From Gammaproteobacteria bacterium (GTDB lineage: Bacteria; Pseudomonadota; Gammaproteobacteria; GRL18): a stretch of 64,000 nt of DNA. The notes under the pieces are model-generated. The model saw only the letters and a list, made by a program, of their open reading frames with translations, did no database searches and was not told the DNA's origin. Below, piece by piece: positions 54,355 to 63,690 of the stretch. A program made the translations under genes and the position numbers. Every line of letters begins with the position of its first letter. Within the stretch, counting starts at the first letter, position 1. The stretch spans positions 1-64,000 of the forward strand of contig JADGDG010000003.1 in the NCBI GenBank assembly GCA_016744995.1, read 5' to 3'.

Positions 54355-54528
54355 TTATTCGTCACCACTACTTTCTTCATTCTTTTCTGGTGGATCAGGC
54401 CACTGGTCTGGAGCCTGCATTTTAGTTATATCACGATAGTTTTCTTGAGAAATTGATTCATCAATTTGACGCTCTATTTCTTGTTGTTTTTCTATCTCAA
54501 CTTTAAGTTTATCTTCTTTTTCACTCAT
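54355..54528 (-). CDS. Small acidic protein encoded after the SLATT gene
   Basis: 57 residues. ATG 54528 starts 11 bases after the SLATT gene's stop (54540-54542) and has GAGG about nine bases upstream. Sequence: a charged helix MSEKEDKLKVEIEKQQEIER, then ESISQENYRDITKMQAPDQW, then a Pro/Glu/Ser-rich acidic tail. No family recognised. Close coupling and shared terminator make it a likely partner of the SLATT protein, for example a regulator or a soluble cap, but this is inference. Confidence 0.65.
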   Translation of the reverse strand: MSEKEDKLKVEIEKQQEIERQIDESISQENYRDITKMQAPDQWPDPPEKNEESSGDE

Positions 54529-54539
54529 CACATTTATCC

Positions 54540-55010
54540 TCAGTTAATACCTCTAGTTTGCTTTACTTCTTCAAAACACCTTAAAAGCAATTTTTTATCA
54601 TCAGGAAGTTTTGTTTCTTTTTCTTGCAGCCCTGACTCAATTTTTCTAAATTTTTTGAATGCACGCTCTAATGACTGAGAGGTATCTGTATCCTTAACTT
54701 GAAGCCATAGATCTTCATATTCAATTCTAAGTTCACCCCATTTTCCAGATAGTAATGCCATTTTCTCAATAGATTTTTGGTAATTTAATATGGGTAAACT
54801 TATAGCAGTTAGAGCAGAAATCGATGATAATGTTTTCCAAAGCCAAGGAATTGCCTCCCAAAGTCCCCAACCTGCTACCGTTCCTGAGGCCATGACTGCC
54901 AAGAAAATTTTTAGAACTTTATCTCTTTGAGCATAACGGTTAACCAAACACTTCCAATATCTAGCATTCATATCTGCATCAAGCATTGATTTCCAAATTG
55001 CCTCTCTCAT
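54540..55010 (-). CDS. SLATT-domain two-TM membrane protein
   Basis: 156 residues. SLATT pattern: an N-terminal helix with RYWKCLVNRYAQRDKVLKIF, two hydrophobic segments (about 36-54 IFLAVMASGTVAGWGLWEA and 58-77 WLWKTLSSISALTAISLP), then NYQKSIEKMALLSGKWGELR and a helical tail rich in Glu and Lys. SLATT proteins are proposed pore-forming effectors in nucleotide-signal and reverse-transcriptase-linked conflict systems. No cyclase or sensor gene is next to it, only a small acidic partner. GTTAAGC core-like site 22 bases before its start (55032). Confidence 0.78.
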   Translation of the reverse strand: MREAIWKSMLDADMNARYWKCLVNRYAQRDKVLKIFLAVMASGTVAGWGLWEAIPWLWKTLSSISALTAISLPILNYQKSIEKMALLSGKWGELRIEYEDLWLQVKDTDTSQSLERAFKKFRKIESGLQEKETKLPDDKKLLLRCFEEVKQTRGIN

Positions 55011-55051
55011 TCACTGACATCCTCTTTGCTTGCTTAACGATGGAATATTAC

Positions 55052-55217
55052 AGGACAGCCACAATTTCATTCCTAACATTTGATGGGTGTCTACAACTAC
55101 CCGAATAACGGCCCATGACTCGGAGTTCCAGCGGGGGAGCTAACCCTTTCTGGATAGGAGGCTTTCACCTCCAATTTCTTACCGGTTTAGCTCGGTGCAC
55201 TGGCTGTCTACAACTAC
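55052..55217. repeat. Composite repeat: family A copy 5 plus family C copy 2
   Basis: Family A (55052-55100) gives AGGACAGCCACAATTTCATT...GGGTGTCTACAACTAC. Family C (55112-55217) is about 90% like copy 1. On the minus strand C has the outer pair GAGCTAAACC/GGGTTAGCTC and a perfect inner hairpin GGAGG-TGAAAG-CCTCC. Between copies the outer-stem changes A to G and C to U keep pairing as G-U wobbles, which argues for a structured RNA or DNA fold. Confidence 0.85.
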
Positions 55218-55252
55218 CTAGGCCTAGGGGTTAAACACCTCCGGCTACCCGA

Positions 55253-56026
55253 TTAGGAATTTTTTGTTATTTCTCTCAAATATTTTGAAAACGGCATTGG
55301 ATGTGGCTGAGAACTATATGCATCTATTATTAGTGTTAAATATGCATACATGCCTAGCAGTACTCCCTCAGGCTCTTCATTGTTAGACCAATGAACATTC
55401 TCTTCTTTTACTGGATCAATAAGCCAACCATTATTTTGTACTAAATAATAATCTCTATTAAGTACAGTAATCAGATCTGGCATTAGGTCAAGGCTTATAT
55501 TATTTGAATACTGATATTCCCATAGCTTCTCTCTTAGAGTCTCCAAGGTAGGGCCATCAAATGCAAATATAATTACTGGCGTTTTTTTAAGCTCAATTAT
55601 TTGTCCATTTTTTATTCCCCTAATCGAAGAAGATCTAGTAAGATTTTTTATTCTTACACATGAATCTAATGCACTTTTTAAATGTGATGGAGTATCCCCT
55701 TTTGCAGTAGTGAGTGTGGACTTAACTTCGATAGTAGCTAGAGCGGAATCATTGAACACCAAGTTAATATCGTTGAACAAGTGCAACTTGGGAGAGCTGA
55801 TTGGGTATACTATAAGGTCTATTTGACCACTTCTATCATCTTCTTGATCGAATAATTCGCCAGTTACAAATGTAGCCGAATGGGGGAGATGCTTTTCTAA
55901 GAAAAATTTAGATAACGCCTCTCTTGCTCCTCCAGTATTATCACCATGCATGGCAATTTTAAACTGTTCACTATTCGAGCGCAGAGCTTTTGCGACATTA
56001 TTTAAATGTTCTATGAGTATTCTCAA
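55253..56026 (-). CDS. DUF6602-like protein with PD-(D/E)XK nuclease-type motif
   Basis: 257 residues. Central pattern GQIDLIVYPI (Asp about 80) and LATIEVKSTLTT (Glu-x-Lys about 99-101), the D...ExK arrangement of PD-(D/E)XK nuclease folds, together with an upstream GGAREALSKFFLEKHLP helix and a C-terminal half with LPDLITVLNRDYYLVQ-like strand. This matches DUF6602, often annotated as uncharacterised or restriction-like. Likely nucleic-acid cleaving or defence, but not proven. The start region is preceded by GCCTAGC, a one-base variant of an integron core. Partners not evident. Confidence 0.7.
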   Translation of the reverse strand: MRILIEHLNNVAKALRSNSEQFKIAMHGDNTGGAREALSKFFLEKHLPHSATFVTGELFDQEDDRSGQIDLIVYPISSPKLHLFNDINLVFNDSALATIEVKSTLTTAKGDTPSHLKSALDSCVRIKNLTRSSSIRGIKNGQIIELKKTPVIIFAFDGPTLETLREKLWEYQYSNNISLDLMPDLITVLNRDYYLVQNNGWLIDPVKEENVHWSNNEEPEGVLLGMYAYLTLIIDAYSSQPHPMPFSKYLREITKNS

Positions 56027-56142
56027 AATTTTCCTTTTTGCCTAGCGATGTAAGTCATTGGAAAGCTTCCACTCTCCATCCAACAATATAATTCTTCAGA
56101 ATTTTCTCACTCAACATCTATCTTTAAAACATCAACACCCCA

Positions 56143-58317
56143 TCACCACTTAATCAACTCATCCTTCATCAATGACTCCCCAATATTCATACCCAAAGCC
56201 CGATAAGCTTCCAACTGCTTTTCATCAAAAAACTGATCCGCCGTCGTTTCATCTGGAAAATCTTTATGATCTCTCTTATAACCCTGCAAACCAACCGACA
56301 AACAATCTTCAGGCAATGTTGTTTTAATATAAACTAACTTCCCTTTCGGTTCACCATTTGGATATTTAATATCAGCAACAACGTAACCCTGCTCTGCCAG
56401 TGTCAACTGGCCTTCCTCAGACTGTTTGTATTTTAGGTTTTCAAGAAGTTCTTCTGTGATATCAATAGTCACACCAAAATCAATTCTGGCTTTATCAATA
56501 ATATTTAATAAACTACCAAAAGCAAACTTATTATCCTGCTCTGCGTCACAGCAAACAATTAAGCGACAATGACGTCGTAATAGTTCATACATTGCAAGAT
56601 TTTCAAAATGTCCTCCATCCGACAATTGGACAAAATCTGATCTTTCATTGAGTTTTTTTCGATTAATAACTTCATTAAAACCAGGGATCAGATAACTCGG
56701 ACTGGTATTCTTTTTAAATTGAAATTTCTTACCTGATTCAGATTTTTTATCTACTTCAGTTTTTCTATTGGGATTGCTCACCCAATAACCTAACCTCAGA
56801 TTAAAAATTGACATGAATACTGAAACAAGCGGATCAATAGTAAGACCCTGCCCCGCCACTCCTGCATCTGGATTTGCCGCAGCACCGGATATTGCAACTG
56901 CAGTGGGTAATGTCATGGTATTATCCGCAAACTTATCACTGGCGAGCCAGCCAGTTGCATTGGAACCAGAGTATAAGGGAGTCAGGATAAAATTATCCCC
57001 GCCCCGGCCTCTGAATTTGGCAATTTTTGACTCGACAAGGATCACATTACTATTGATGATATGGTATGGCATATTATTATCATCTGCCGACAGGCTGTCG
57101 TGTAAGGTAAAATGATTTGCCTGTTTCGCAGGCCCTGTATTCGTACCATTGAGAACATCTTCGACATCCGGCATAAACAGTTCCATTAAACGATCCCGGT
57201 AATATCGGTGAATTGATACTTTATTGATAGGGATCCAATAAGCTGAAAGTAAAACAAATATCATAACTGCAAAATGAACTAAAAATTTTATAGACTCATT
57301 AAAACCCGACAAAAAGTCATAGTTTTTATTAATACCCAGAGCTATTTGGTCAGATAAAACCAGCATACCGATCAGCGTTATCATGACCCCGCCATTTACT
57401 AGTATGGAGGTTGGTATTTTAAATAATATTTTTTTATTTGAAGCTTTTCCCAGCCAGGCTATTAAAGCACCTAACATGGCAGTAATTCCACCTGCACCTG
57501 TACCTGCACCTTCCATAGATATTAATGAAAACAATGAATTCATACTAAGGATAAGAATAATAAGTAATAATGCAGTTGAGCCAATTAATACGTATTTAAT
57601 AGATTTTTCCCAATACCTTCGCCAATGATAGGCCAATCCATGATCCTGCTTATGGAACCACGCAAAATATGCATAGGATAATAAACTTATAAGATAGAAA
57701 CCGACGATAGATATTATCACTGGTTTTGCACATAATTCGTTTGGTATAATATGCAATAAATGAAAAAACAGACTGGCTAAGACGATCAGAGTTACAAAAC
57801 CCATTGTAATGCTTCTAAGCACAACAGACACAAGTGACGGCAAAGTGATACCATTACCCGGTATCATATATTTGCCATTTTGGCGTAAATGGCGCATGAG
57901 TGAAGCTTGATCACGATCCATATCCTGATCAGTATTTGAAAAACGATTTCCACTGCTATAGGGAAAGTCATCCTTCCCGGTGCCGAATTTTCTTTTTGAC
58001 TGATTACTTTTTTTCCACTTATCCAGCCATAACCAGGATAATGACCCGCCTATATAGCCCCCACCTGAAACCGTAGACATATAATCAAATTTTTCTAGCT
58101 TTTCATGTTTTGCAAGTGCCTGAATAACCCCCAGACTAAAGCTGGCTGCCCGTATTCCACCACCTGAAAGCGCCAGGCCTTTCAGATCTTCCGGATCAGA
58201 GCCGCGGGTTTTATGCAGGTGTGCTAATTCGGCATCAACAACTGCTTTGGCTCCAGCATATTTTGTGTCATCTTTATCGTAATTGATAAAACCATCTGGG
58301 TTTGTGTTATTAGTCAT
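56143..58317 (-). CDS. Membrane-embedded patatin-like phospholipase
   Basis: 724 residues from ATG 58317; an in-frame GTG two codons upstream is less likely. Patatin N-part: LALSGGGIRAASFSLG (oxyanion Gly loop, about 49-63), nucleophile in STVSGGGYIGG (Ser about 84), catalytic Asp in QLSDGGHFENLAMYELLRR near 600. Between these lie at least five membrane helices (about 170-380), so the catalytic halves are joined through a membrane insert. The function is presumably lipid or acyl-ester hydrolysis. Patatins are known effectors of CBASS-type and other defence systems, but no cyclase is adjacent here. Last gene of the island, before the MITE-like element. Confidence 0.88.
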   Translation of the reverse strand: MTNNTNPDGFINYDKDDTKYAGAKAVVDAELAHLHKTRGSDPEDLKGLALSGGGIRAASFSLGVIQALAKHEKLEKFDYMSTVSGGGYIGGSLSWLWLDKWKKSNQSKRKFGTGKDDFPYSSGNRFSNTDQDMDRDQASLMRHLRQNGKYMIPGNGITLPSLVSVVLRSITMGFVTLIVLASLFFHLLHIIPNELCAKPVIISIVGFYLISLLSYAYFAWFHKQDHGLAYHWRRYWEKSIKYVLIGSTALLLIILILSMNSLFSLISMEGAGTGAGGITAMLGALIAWLGKASNKKILFKIPTSILVNGGVMITLIGMLVLSDQIALGINKNYDFLSGFNESIKFLVHFAVMIFVLLSAYWIPINKVSIHRYYRDRLMELFMPDVEDVLNGTNTGPAKQANHFTLHDSLSADDNNMPYHIINSNVILVESKIAKFRGRGGDNFILTPLYSGSNATGWLASDKFADNTMTLPTAVAISGAAANPDAGVAGQGLTIDPLVSVFMSIFNLRLGYWVSNPNRKTEVDKKSESGKKFQFKKNTSPSYLIPGFNEVINRKKLNERSDFVQLSDGGHFENLAMYELLRRHCRLIVCCDAEQDNKFAFGSLLNIIDKARIDFGVTIDITEELLENLKYKQSEEGQLTLAEQGYVVADIKYPNGEPKGKLVYIKTTLPEDCLSVGLQGYKRDHKDFPDETTADQFFDEKQLEAYRALGMNIGESLMKDELIKW

Positions 58318-58493
58318 TGTCACTACTCAGTATTAGTGTTTATTTGAATGATAGCTACGCACAGGTGTTCGCCAACTGGAAGACAGCATCACTTCAAAAA
58401 TGAAAACAGGATAACTACATGCTTACACAAGTGAACAGCAATCACAATCAGTGATATCTTACATCGAGGATATTATTTTTAGTTTATTAATAA

Positions 58494-58633
58494 GTAACTA
58501 CTCAGCATATTCATCTTTTGCCCGATTTCTGCGTTATTTTCGTACTCAAATGGTCACATATACTTATATGCTCACATTCTCCGTGCAAAAATGCCTTGAA
58601 CTCGGGCAAAATCTAAACACGCTGAGTAGTTAC
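58494..58633. mobile_element. MITE-like palindromic element
   Basis: 13-base perfect terminal inverted repeats GTAACTACTCAGC (58494-58506) and its complement (58621-58633), extended imperfectly outward. Inside is a nested perfect pair TTTTGCCCGA / TCGGGCAAAA. Total 140 bases, no coding capacity. A 7-base TTAATAA is found at both flanks (58487-58493 and 58635-58641), compatible with a target-site duplication. The remaining 58324-58656 spacer shows nothing else. Confidence 0.75.
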
Positions 58634-58656
58634 GTTAATAATTTGAAGTATTAATA

Positions 58657-61176
58657 TTAAATGGGGGGCGGGGCAATGACTTCTCTTTGACCATTGGACT
58701 GGACTGCACTGACAACGCCAGCAGCTTCCATGTCTTCTACCATGCGTGCGGCACGGTTGTATCCGACTTTAAGTCGGCGCTGCAAGCCAGAGATTGAAGC
58801 TCGACGGGTTTCGGTAACAATAGAGACTGCCTGATCATACAATGGGTCAGTTTCACTTTGCGGATCAGAGTCACCGGGAATGAGACCACCGGTTGAAACA
58901 CCCTCTCCAGACAGGATTTCTTCGATATAATCGGCTTTACCACGAGATTTCAGGTCATTGACAACAGAATGCACTTCATTGTCAGAGACAAAGGCGCCGT
59001 GGACGCGTATGGGATAACCCATACCTGGCGGCAAGTACAACATATCACCATGACCCAGCAGATTTTCTGCTCCCATTTGATCAAGAATGGTTCGGGAGTC
59101 AATTTTTGAAGAAACCTGAAAGGCAATCCTTGTGGGCACATTGGCTTTAATCAAACCGGTGATCACATCCACCGAGGGTCTTTGTGTGGCAATAATAAGG
59201 TGTAAACCGGCTGCACGGGCTTTCTGGGCCAGACGAGCAATTAATTCTTCAACTTTTTTACCCACAATCATCATCATATCAGCAAATTCATCAATAACGA
59301 TAACGATGAAAGGCAATACTTCCAGTTCAGATGCTTGTTCATCAGGAGTCAGAGGATTGGCTGTGAACAGAGGATCTTTGATCGGATCACCGGCATCAAT
59401 AGCGGCCTCGATTTTTTTATTATAACCGGCCAGATTTCGCACTCCCATGGCTGCCATCAGCTTATAGCGTTTTTCCATTTCAGCAACACACCAGCGTAAT
59501 GCATTGGCCGCCTCTTTCATATCAGTAACAACTGGTGCAAGTAAATGTGGGATATCCTCATAGATTGAGAGTTCCAGCATTTTAGGATCCACCATAATAA
59601 GGCGTAGTTTATCCGGTGACAATTGAAAGATCATACTCAGGATCATTGAGTTGACCCCGACAGACTTACCTGAACCAGTGGTACCTGCGACCAGAAGATG
59701 CGGCATTTTAGCTAAATCAGCAACCACTGGCTTACCGCTGATATCATGCCCCAGCCCAAGCGGAATGGTGGCCTTGCTATCAGAAAATTCTTTGGCGCCA
59801 AGGACTTCACTAAAATAAACAATTTCACGATATTCATTTGGGATTTCAACACCAACAGTTGATTTACCGGCAATTACCTCAACCACACGAATACTGACTA
59901 CTCGTAAAGAACGGGCTAGATCTTTAGACAGGTTGGTGATCTGGCTGACTTTAATGCCCGGAGCCAGCATCAGTTCAAAACGTGTAATAACCGGCCCCTG
60001 ACTGACAGAATCCACTTCAACTGATAAGTTATAGTCGGCTAGTTTTTCTTCGATAAGCCGCGAGGTAGCTTCCAGTTCTTCCGGTGAAGTAACATGAGTT
60101 GAAGGCTGTGCATCATCTAACAGCGATAGCGAAGGCAGACCATCAATGGCATCATGAGAGAAGAGTTTGGTTTGTTTGTCTTTATTAACACGTTCACTTT
60201 GGCTATTACCCTGAAATCTGGGCTCAATTTTCAGCATATTGCCTGATTTGGCATTTTTTAAATCCATTTTTCGTTGCAGAGCTACTTTTTTTAATGCTTC
60301 TTTTTCAGACTTTTTCTGCTCTTTAATAAGCTGTTTTTGTTCTGCTTTAGTGGGCCCTTGGTTAAACGTAGAGACTTGTAATGACTCTTTCTCTGCTTTT
60401 TTACGTGCCGCTTCATCACGCCATTTATACCATCGATTAATTAACCATTTATTGCCGTTAATAACCGTTGCACCGATACTATCCATTAACCACAGCCAGG
60501 ATAAACCGGTAAAAAAAGTGATCCCTATAAGGAATAAGGTCAATAAAAATAATGTCGCCCCGACAAAACTGAATAATTGCTGTAGTTGTATTGAGGTGAC
60601 TTCACCTAAAATACCACCGGCATTAAGGGGAAAGATCACTGATGGGTGGGTAAAATGCATGCTGGAAAGACCGGCACCAGCAATCATTGTCAGTATAAAA
60701 CCAATTGTTCGTAAGGTGACATGCCAACCATGAAAAACATCTTCTTCATGACGTCCGCGGTAAACAAGCCAGCCGCTATATAGAAGCATTGTGGGGAAAA
60801 GGAAGGCCAGATAGCCAAATAAGTAGAGAAACAAATCGGAAAACCAGGCACCAAACTTGCCGCCACTATTATCCAGTTTAGATGGGTCAATATTTTCTGC
60901 AATACTATGGGACCATCCGGGATCAGCAGGTGAATAGGTCAATAAGGACATAAATAAATACAAACTAATGGCAATAAACAAAAAGAAGACACTTTCTTTA
61001 ATACCACGTACAACTTGAGCGGATAAGCGAGACTTTGCCTTCATGCCTGCAGCAGCAGAGCTTTTTGAATTAGCTTTGTCTTTTTTGGCATTCCCTGAAG
61101 TCTTAAGAGAAGAGGCTCTTGCTTTTATATTCTTATTTGATCGGGATTGTGCTTTCTTTTTTACGGTTTGTGGCAA
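58657..61176 (-). CDS. ftsK: DNA translocase FtsK
   Basis: 839 residues. Basic Ala/Lys/Ser-rich N-tail (1-55), four to five membrane helices (about 60-230: [36 protein letters not shown] and others) anchoring it at the septum, a short linker (230-380; shorter than the enterobacterial one), the RecA-like motor (about 380-760) with Walker [17 protein letters not shown] and Walker [15 protein letters not shown], then the gamma winged helix that reads KOPS ([23 protein letters not shown]). It pumps DNA during chromosome segregation and activates XerCD at dif. Start ATG 61176 is the natural one. It sits 97 bases after ald on the same strand; this trxB-ald-ftsK layout is typical core-genome context. 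Confidence 0.96.
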   Translation of the reverse strand: MPQTVKKKAQSRSNKNIKARASSLKTSGNAKKDKANSKSSAAAGMKAKSRLSAQVVRGIKESVFFLFIAISLYLFMSLLTYSPADPGWSHSIAENIDPSKLDNSGGKFGAWFSDLFLYLFGYLAFLFPTMLLYSGWLVYRGRHEEDVFHGWHVTLRTIGFILTMIAGAGLSSMHFTHPSVIFPLNAGGILGEVTSIQLQQLFSFVGATLFLLTLFLIGITFFTGLSWLWLMDSIGATVINGNKWLINRWYKWRDEAARKKAEKESLQVSTFNQGPTKAEQKQLIKEQKKSEKEALKKVALQRKMDLKNAKSGNMLKIEPRFQGNSQSERVNKDKQTKLFSHDAIDGLPSLSLLDDAQPSTHVTSPEELEATSRLIEEKLADYNLSVEVDSVSQGPVITRFELMLAPGIKVSQITNLSKDLARSLRVVSIRVVEVIAGKSTVGVEIPNEYREIVYFSEVLGAKEFSDSKATIPLGLGHDISGKPVVADLAKMPHLLVAGTTGSGKSVGVNSMILSMIFQLSPDKLRLIMVDPKMLELSIYEDIPHLLAPVVTDMKEAANALRWCVAEMEKRYKLMAAMGVRNLAGYNKKIEAAIDAGDPIKDPLFTANPLTPDEQASELEVLPFIVIVIDEFADMMMIVGKKVEELIARLAQKARAAGLHLIIATQRPSVDVITGLIKANVPTRIAFQVSSKIDSRTILDQMGAENLLGHGDMLYLPPGMGYPIRVHGAFVSDNEVHSVVNDLKSRGKADYIEEILSGEGVSTGGLIPGDSDPQSETDPLYDQAVSIVTETRRASISGLQRRLKVGYNRAARMVEDMEAAGVVSAVQSNGQREVIAPPPI

Positions 61177-61273
61177 AATTTTTTGTCTTCAGGTTAATTG
61201 GCAGAAATTCATGTTAACTGGTATCCATTTGTAAAGCTAATAAACGTATAAAAGCTAATTAAAAGAATGTCTG

Positions 61274-62329
61274 TTATTTTAATGCAGGATGAATAATTTC
61301 GCCAGCATCAATATTAACCCCAGCCTGCAGCGGCTGTGTCAAGTTGTTCGGAGAGCTTGCCAGCTCAAGTAAAAAAGGGATCAGGCTGGCAGACAAAGAT
61401 TGTGATGCAGTTCTCGGAACGGCTCCTGGCATATTGGTTACACCAAAATGAGTAATGCCATGCTTGACAAAGGTCGGTTGCTCATAAGTCGTTGGCTGGG
61501 TGGTTTCAATGCAGCCCCCCTGATCAACGGAAATATCAATGATCACACTGCCGGGCTGCATTTGCCTGACATCATTTTCACTCACCAGATGAGCCGCTTT
61601 TTCACCTACGACAAGCACTGCACCGATAAGCAGATCAGCGTCTTTAATTTCTTCCTGGATACTGGCCTGATGTGGATATAAGGCCGTTACATTGTGCCCA
61701 ATTTGACGTAAAAGCTCCATTTTGTCACGACTTCGATCAAAAACAACGACTTGAGCACCCAGATTAGCGGCGATCCGGGCGGCATTGCCGCCTGCCATAC
61801 CACCGCCAAGGATCACTACCTTTCCTCTTGGTGCAGCAGGGACACCGCCCAGTAGAATGCCCTTACCACCCATGGAGGAATGTAATAAATGAGTACCAAT
61901 CTGTATAGAGAGACGACCGGCAATATCACTCATTGGGGCTAACAGCGGCAGTTGGCCATTAGCCATTTGAACTGTTTCAAAAGCAATAGCCCTTAAGCCA
62001 ATCGTACATAATCTTTGTGTCAATTCAGGCAATGCAGCCAGATGTAAGTATGAAAAAAGAATGTGTTTCCTGTCTAATAGAGACAGTTCCGGCTCAACCG
62101 GTTCTTTCACCTTAACAATGATCTCTGATGCTTTGTAAAGAGATTCCGCATCAGGTAAAACGGTTAAGCCTGACTTGATATATTCTTCATCATTATAACC
62201 GCTGAGGATCCCAGCCTGGCTTTGAATATAAACCTCGTGCCCCTGAGTAACCAGCTGAGCAGCAGCCTCTGGAATCAGAGCAACTCGCCCTTCTTTTGGT
62301 TTGATTTCTTTAGGTATTCCTATTTTCAT
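61274..62329 (-). CDS. ald: Alanine dehydrogenase
   Basis: 351 residues from ATG 62329 (MKIGIPKEIKPKEGRVALIP, the conserved family start); an earlier in-frame ATG at 62350 would add seven residues. NAD-dependent oxidation of L-alanine to pyruvate and ammonia. Landmarks: catalytic-region FSYLHLAALPELT with the conserved His, GGKGILLGGVPAAPRGKVVILGGGMAGGNAARIA with the dinucleotide-binding Gly loop (about 152-187), and DISVDQGGCIETTQPTT (about 263-280). The chain length matches the family norm of about 370. Divergent from trxB, followed by ftsK. Confidence 0.95.
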   Translation of the reverse strand: MKIGIPKEIKPKEGRVALIPEAAAQLVTQGHEVYIQSQAGILSGYNDEEYIKSGLTVLPDAESLYKASEIIVKVKEPVEPELSLLDRKHILFSYLHLAALPELTQRLCTIGLRAIAFETVQMANGQLPLLAPMSDIAGRLSIQIGTHLLHSSMGGKGILLGGVPAAPRGKVVILGGGMAGGNAARIAANLGAQVVVFDRSRDKMELLRQIGHNVTALYPHQASIQEEIKDADLLIGAVLVVGEKAAHLVSENDVRQMQPGSVIIDISVDQGGCIETTQPTTYEQPTFVKHGITHFGVTNMPGAVPRTASQSLSASLIPFLLELASSPNNLTQPLQAGVNIDAGEIIHPALK

Positions 62330-62353
62330 ACTATTAGTCTCTAAAATCATTAA

Positions 62354-63409
<1,056 letters not shown>

Positions 63410-63456
63410 CTTTTAATTCAGTAGCCACCGGAATCAGACTTTTAGTTCACCCTCGT

Positions 63457-63480
63457 TGCCCCCCTTATTTTGGAGGGGCA
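63457..63480 (+). terminator. GC-rich hairpin after trxB
   Basis: TGCCCC...GGGGCA stem with an inner CC/GG pair and a TTATTTT loop, 48 bases after the trxB stop. The hairpin itself lacks a U-tract. About 45 bases further, TTTGCTAGCC duplicated and followed by seven T may add to termination. Confidence 0.45.
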
Positions 63481-63553
63481 GCTAAGGGCTTACTATTTAT
63501 AAACAGAACTTATTTGCTAGCCTTTTGCTAGCCTTTTTTTACTTTATTTACTA

Positions 63554-63582
63554 TTGACAGATACAAGATAATTGCTTATCTT
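63554..63582 (+). promoter_or_regulatory. Candidate sigma-70 promoter for the TolC-family gene
   Basis: TTGACA (63554-63559), a 17-base spacer, then TATCTT (63577-63582), i.e. a perfect -35 and 4/6 -10 about 110 bases before the start codon. No other promoter candidate in the 281-base spacer is as good. Confidence 0.6.
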
Positions 63583-63690
63583 GGTACGTATTTACCCTCT
63601 TCTTACCTTTAAAAGATATTAGTCATAGTTGGTTTAAGCTACTATTTGCTTGCTAGCACAAGATTGGATCTTTAAATGGAATGATAATAG

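Noticed and set aside
47243..55217. CRISPR array from the repeated palindromes
   Set aside because: Copies are irregularly spaced by kilobases, diverged, and there are no spacers or cas genes.
55032..55236. GTTTAAC...GTTAAGC (minus strand) as a complete attC of 205 bases
   Set aside because: End 7-mers fit, but the adjacent L boxes do not pair and the A and C repeats occupy the interior; kept only as core-like words.
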